Assembly: GCA_009926295.1 (NCBI GenBank)
Contig: RFPF01000038.1
Span: forward strand, 1 to 17,230
Origin: Planctomycetia bacterium
GTDB taxonomy: Bacteria > Planctomycetota > Planctomycetia > Pirellulales > UBA1268
Direction of reading: 5' to 3'
DNA: 17,230 bases
A model generated the notes under the pieces. The model was not told the origin of the DNA. It searched no databases and worked only from the letters and a program-made list of their open reading frames with translations. The position numbers and the translations under genes are program-made. Below are positions 15,449-17,230 of the stretch, one piece after another. How positions within the stretch are numbered: position 1 is the first letter of the stretch; every line of letters starts with the position of its first letter.

Positions 15449-15483
15449 GACAGCCGGGACAGCAGTCACGCATGGGGTTTTTT
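15437..15483 (+). terminator. weak candidate terminator after aguA
   Basis: CCGGC(C)TG and CAGCCGG form a 7-bp stem with one bulge around a 6-base loop that includes the aguA stop codon (15437-15457). A six-T run occurs at 15478-15483, about twenty bases beyond the stem. The distance makes a classical Rho-independent terminator doubtful. The rest of the 111-base gap before the DoxX gene holds only that gene's ribosome binding site. Confidence 0.25.
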
Positions 15484-15544
15484 GGCCTTGCCTCGCCCCG
15501 GGCACGTGGACGACCATCTCGTGCACGGCGTCCCGTGACCGAGC

Positions 15545-15550
15545 AGGAGG
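15545..15550 (+). promoter_or_regulatory. ribosome binding site of the DoxX-family gene
   Basis: AGGAGG lies nine bases before ATG 15560 and fixes that start. Confidence 0.7.
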
Positions 15551-15559
15551 AACCATTCG

Positions 15560-16057
15560 ATGGAACAGTTGGCCACAGTCGCGCAGGGATTCGTGTCGCT
15601 CCTCGGCCGGCTGCTGCTCGCGGCGATCTTCCTGGCCAGCGCGATCGGCAACAAGATTCCGCAATTCACCGCCACCGCCGCCTACATGCAGCAGGAGGGC
15701 GTGCCGCTGCCGACGCTCGCGCTCGTGGGCGCGATCGGGCTGTTGCTGCTCGGCGGACTGTCCCTCGTTCTCGGCGCCTGGACGCGGATCGGCGGGTTCT
15801 TCCTGCTCGTCTTCCTGGTGGCGGCGACCTACTACTTCCACGACTTCTGGACCATCGCCGATCCCAATCTGCGGCAGCCGCAGACGATCCAGTTCATGAA
15901 GAACATGGCGATCGCGGGCGGCCTGCTGTCGCTGATAGCCTTCGGCGGCGGGCCGTGGAGCGTCGACGGCTGGATCGCGAATCGTCGCGAGGAGGTCGAG
16001 TCGGGTTCGACGGCCGCGAAGCCGCGGGTCGCCGCGAAGATGCCGCAGCAGGGCTGA
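15560..16057 (+). CDS. DoxX family membrane protein
   Basis: DoxX-family proteins are small four-helix inner-membrane proteins; some are linked to quinone-coupled oxidation or redox stress, but most have no proven role. The 165-residue product begins with an amphipathic stretch and a first helix (FVSLLGRLLLAAIFLASAIG, about 11-30) that holds the usual GR and the S/G-x-K-I pattern (SAIGNKIPQF). Further helices lie at about 52-72 (LALVGAIGLLLLGGLSLVLG), 76-93 (RIGGFFLLVFLVAATYYF) and 112-128 (FMKNMAIAGGLLSLIAFGGG). The HDFW and NLRQPQTIQFMKNMAIAGG region between the last helices is typical of the family. The C-terminal 30 residues are charged and cytoplasmic in character. It is convergent with the protease gene, with only six bases between the stop codons. 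Confidence 0.85.
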   Translation: MEQLATVAQGFVSLLGRLLLAAIFLASAIGNKIPQFTATAAYMQQEGVPLPTLALVGAIGLLLLGGLSLVLGAWTRIGGFFLLVFLVAATYYFHDFWTIADPNLRQPQTIQFMKNMAIAGGLLSLIAFGGGPWSVDGWIANRREEVESGSTAAKPRVAAKMPQQG

Positions 16058-16068
16058 GTCGCATCAGC
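16053..16068. terminator. small inverted repeat spanning both convergent stop codons
   Basis: GCTGA and TCAGC form a 5-bp stem with a 6-base loop. Each arm contains the stop codon of one of the two facing genes. The stem is short and has no T tract, so a terminator role is only suggested by position. Confidence 0.25.
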
Positions 16069-17230
16069 GCCGCCGATTGGCGGGCCTGGCCGAACCGGCC
16101 TCCTCGTCGAGGGCGTAGGCGGCGAAAGCCGTCGGCGCGACCTGCCCCGGCACCGCGGCGGACATCGACGCCGGGGTCGGAGCCGCAGCGGAGGCGTCTG
16201 CGAATCCCAGTGTCCGGGCCACGTTCGACCCCGGAACCGCACCGAACGCGAACGTGACCTCGTACGCGCCGGTGGAGCCGGCCGCCGCACCGCGGCCGTT
16301 GACGACGTTGTAGGAGGAGTTGCGGTAGCCCGACACGCCGACGAAGTAGGTGCCGGCCGCGCGAGCCGTGAAGGAGAGGTAGCTGTCGAGCGAGCCCTGG
16401 GCGTCGTCGTTGCGCGCCAGTTCCGTGCCGCTGGCGTTGAAGAGACGCACGAAGCTGTCGAGCCGCGAGGGTGTCGGGAGCGACCGGGCGTCGATGTCGA
16501 TCACGAACGTCTGGCCGGCCTGGAGGGTCACCCGGTAGACGTCGACATCGCGGCTGCCGAAGGATCCGTCTCCGACGGTTCCGGCGAGTCGGCTCGTGCC
16601 CGTCACGGCGAAGGCCCGCGAGAGCGTGTCGCCCGCGTCGGCCGTCGGCACGGCCGCCGGCGGGGCGGGGGGGGCCACCGGGTCGGCCGCGGGCGGCGTC
16701 GTGCCGCCGCGGACCAGTGCACCGAGACGGTCGAGGGCGGCGGCGGCATTGAGGAGGCCGCCCGAGGCCACCCGGCCGGCGAGGCTCGGCACGGGCGTGA
16801 CCCCACCGAGGATCGCCGCGCGGATCTGGGCCGAGTTCGCGGTCGGATAGGCGGCCGCGAGCAGGGCCACGGTGCCCGTGACGTGCGGCGTGGCCATCGA
16901 GGTGCCGCTGTAGGTCGCGTAGGCATTGCCCGGTACTGTCGAGTAGATGCCCGAGCCCGGAGCCGCCACGTCGACGCTCGTGAGGCCATAGTTGGAGAAG
17001 CTGGCCAGCGAGTTGTCGCGGGTCGTGGCGGCCACCGAGATGATCGACGTCCCCGGGTAGGCGGCGGGGTACTGCGGTGTGATGTCGGAGTTGGCCCCCG
17101 AGTTGCCCGCGGCGGCGACGAACAGGACGCCCGCCCGACCACCGGCGTCGATGGCGTCGCGGAGCAGCGTCGAGACGCCGCCACCGCCCCAGCTGTTGTT
17201 GCTGGCGACGATGTTCACGCCGAAGTCGCG
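16064..17230 (-). CDS. subtilisin-like serine protease (S8), 5' end outside window, with pre-peptidase C-terminal-like domain
   Basis: The open frame enters from the right edge (RDFG, then VNIVASNNSWGGGG) and ends at TGA 16064, giving the last 388 residues of a secreted subtilase. The oxyanion-hole asparagine is in VAAAGNSGANSD (near 17103) and the catalytic serine in YSGTSMATPHVTGTVAL (near 16899). The catalytic Asp and His must lie upstream, outside the window. A Pro/Ala linker leads to a beta-rich domain resembling the pre-peptidase C-terminal type (DVDVYRVTLQAGQTFVIDID; TELARNDDAQGSLDSYLSF; ARAAGTYFVGVSGYRN). An Ala/Pro-rich tail ending NRRR follows. Extracellular or cell-surface action is expected from the family. 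Whether the missing N-terminus carries a LEPR signal, like the other exported protein here, cannot be seen. Confidence 0.92.
   Translation of the reverse strand, partial: RDFGVNIVASNNSWGGGGVSTLLRDAIDAGGRAGVLFVAAAGNSGANSDITPQYPAAYPGTSIISVAATTRDNSLASFSNYGLTSVDVAAPGSGIYSTVPGNAYATYSGTSMATPHVTGTVALLAAAYPTANSAQIRAAILGGVTPVPSLAGRVASGGLLNAAAALDRLGALVRGGTTPPAADPVAPPAPPAAVPTADAGDTLSRAFAVTGTSRLAGTVGDGSFGSRDVDVYRVTLQAGQTFVIDIDARSLPTPSRLDSFVRLFNASGTELARNDDAQGSLDSYLSFTARAAGTYFVGVSGYRNSSYNVVNGRGAAAGSTGAYEVTFAFGAVPGSNVARTLGFADASAAAPTPASMSAAVPGQVAPTAFAAYALDEEAGSARPANRRR

Noticed and set aside
15471..15559. Small open frame beginning ATGGGGTTTTTT before the DoxX gene
   Set aside because: No ribosome site, Arg-rich translation, and it runs on into the DoxX gene in the wrong frame.
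14386..16257. Plus-strand 623-codon frame overlapping aguA and the DoxX gene
   Set aside because: Another frame of two clearly identified genes, Arg/Gly-rich and without motifs.
1..17230. tRNA, rRNA, CRISPR arrays, insertion sequences, prophage or defence genes
   Set aside because: Reading both strands, I saw no tRNA-like cloverleaf ends, no regularly spaced repeats, no transposase or integrase motifs and no abrupt composition change.

Overview
The window is GC-rich, densely coded chromosomal DNA, most likely from a member of the Planctomycetota. The phylum call rests on a secreted protein with an N-terminal LEPR-XLL-type motif (LEPRALMAAD), large secreted proteins with Calx-beta or pre-peptidase C-terminal domains, and several genes without an obvious Shine-Dalgarno sequence. 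I cannot name the genus. I see no tRNA, rRNA, CRISPR array, insertion sequence or phage gene, so this looks like housekeeping chromosome with lineage-specific exported proteins. No gap between genes exceeds about 170 bases.

Layout: a Tex-family RNA-binding protein (+) faces a minus-strand block. Read leftwards from about 7.5 kb, that block is dprA, a LEPR-type secreted putative glycosidase with a Calx-beta domain, prfB (with its programmed +1 frameshift intact) and infA. A second minus-strand block, from about 11.2 to 7.65 kb, holds a signal-peptide protein broken by a frameshift, lysA and an unusual two-cluster ferredoxin. A plus-strand block follows: a site-2-type M50 membrane protease divergent from the broken gene, then a translationally coupled glyA-aguB-aguA operon with a good sigma70-like promoter, then a DoxX-family membrane protein. 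The window ends inside a minus-strand subtilisin-like protease whose 5' end lies beyond the edge.

How the genes work together: prfB and infA supply translation termination and initiation factors. AguA and AguB convert agmatine to putrescine through N-carbamoylputrescine and are coupled by ATGA overlaps to serine hydroxymethyltransferase. LysA makes lysine from meso-diaminopimelate. DprA loads RecA on incoming single-stranded DNA in competent bacteria.

I found no clearly new multi-gene system. The points most worth following are the prfB recoding site without a strong internal Shine-Dalgarno, the probable glycosidase of unassigned family in the LEPR protein, the ferredoxin with a 15-residue insertion inside its second cluster motif, the frameshifted exported protein, and the coupling of SHMT to the agmatine route.
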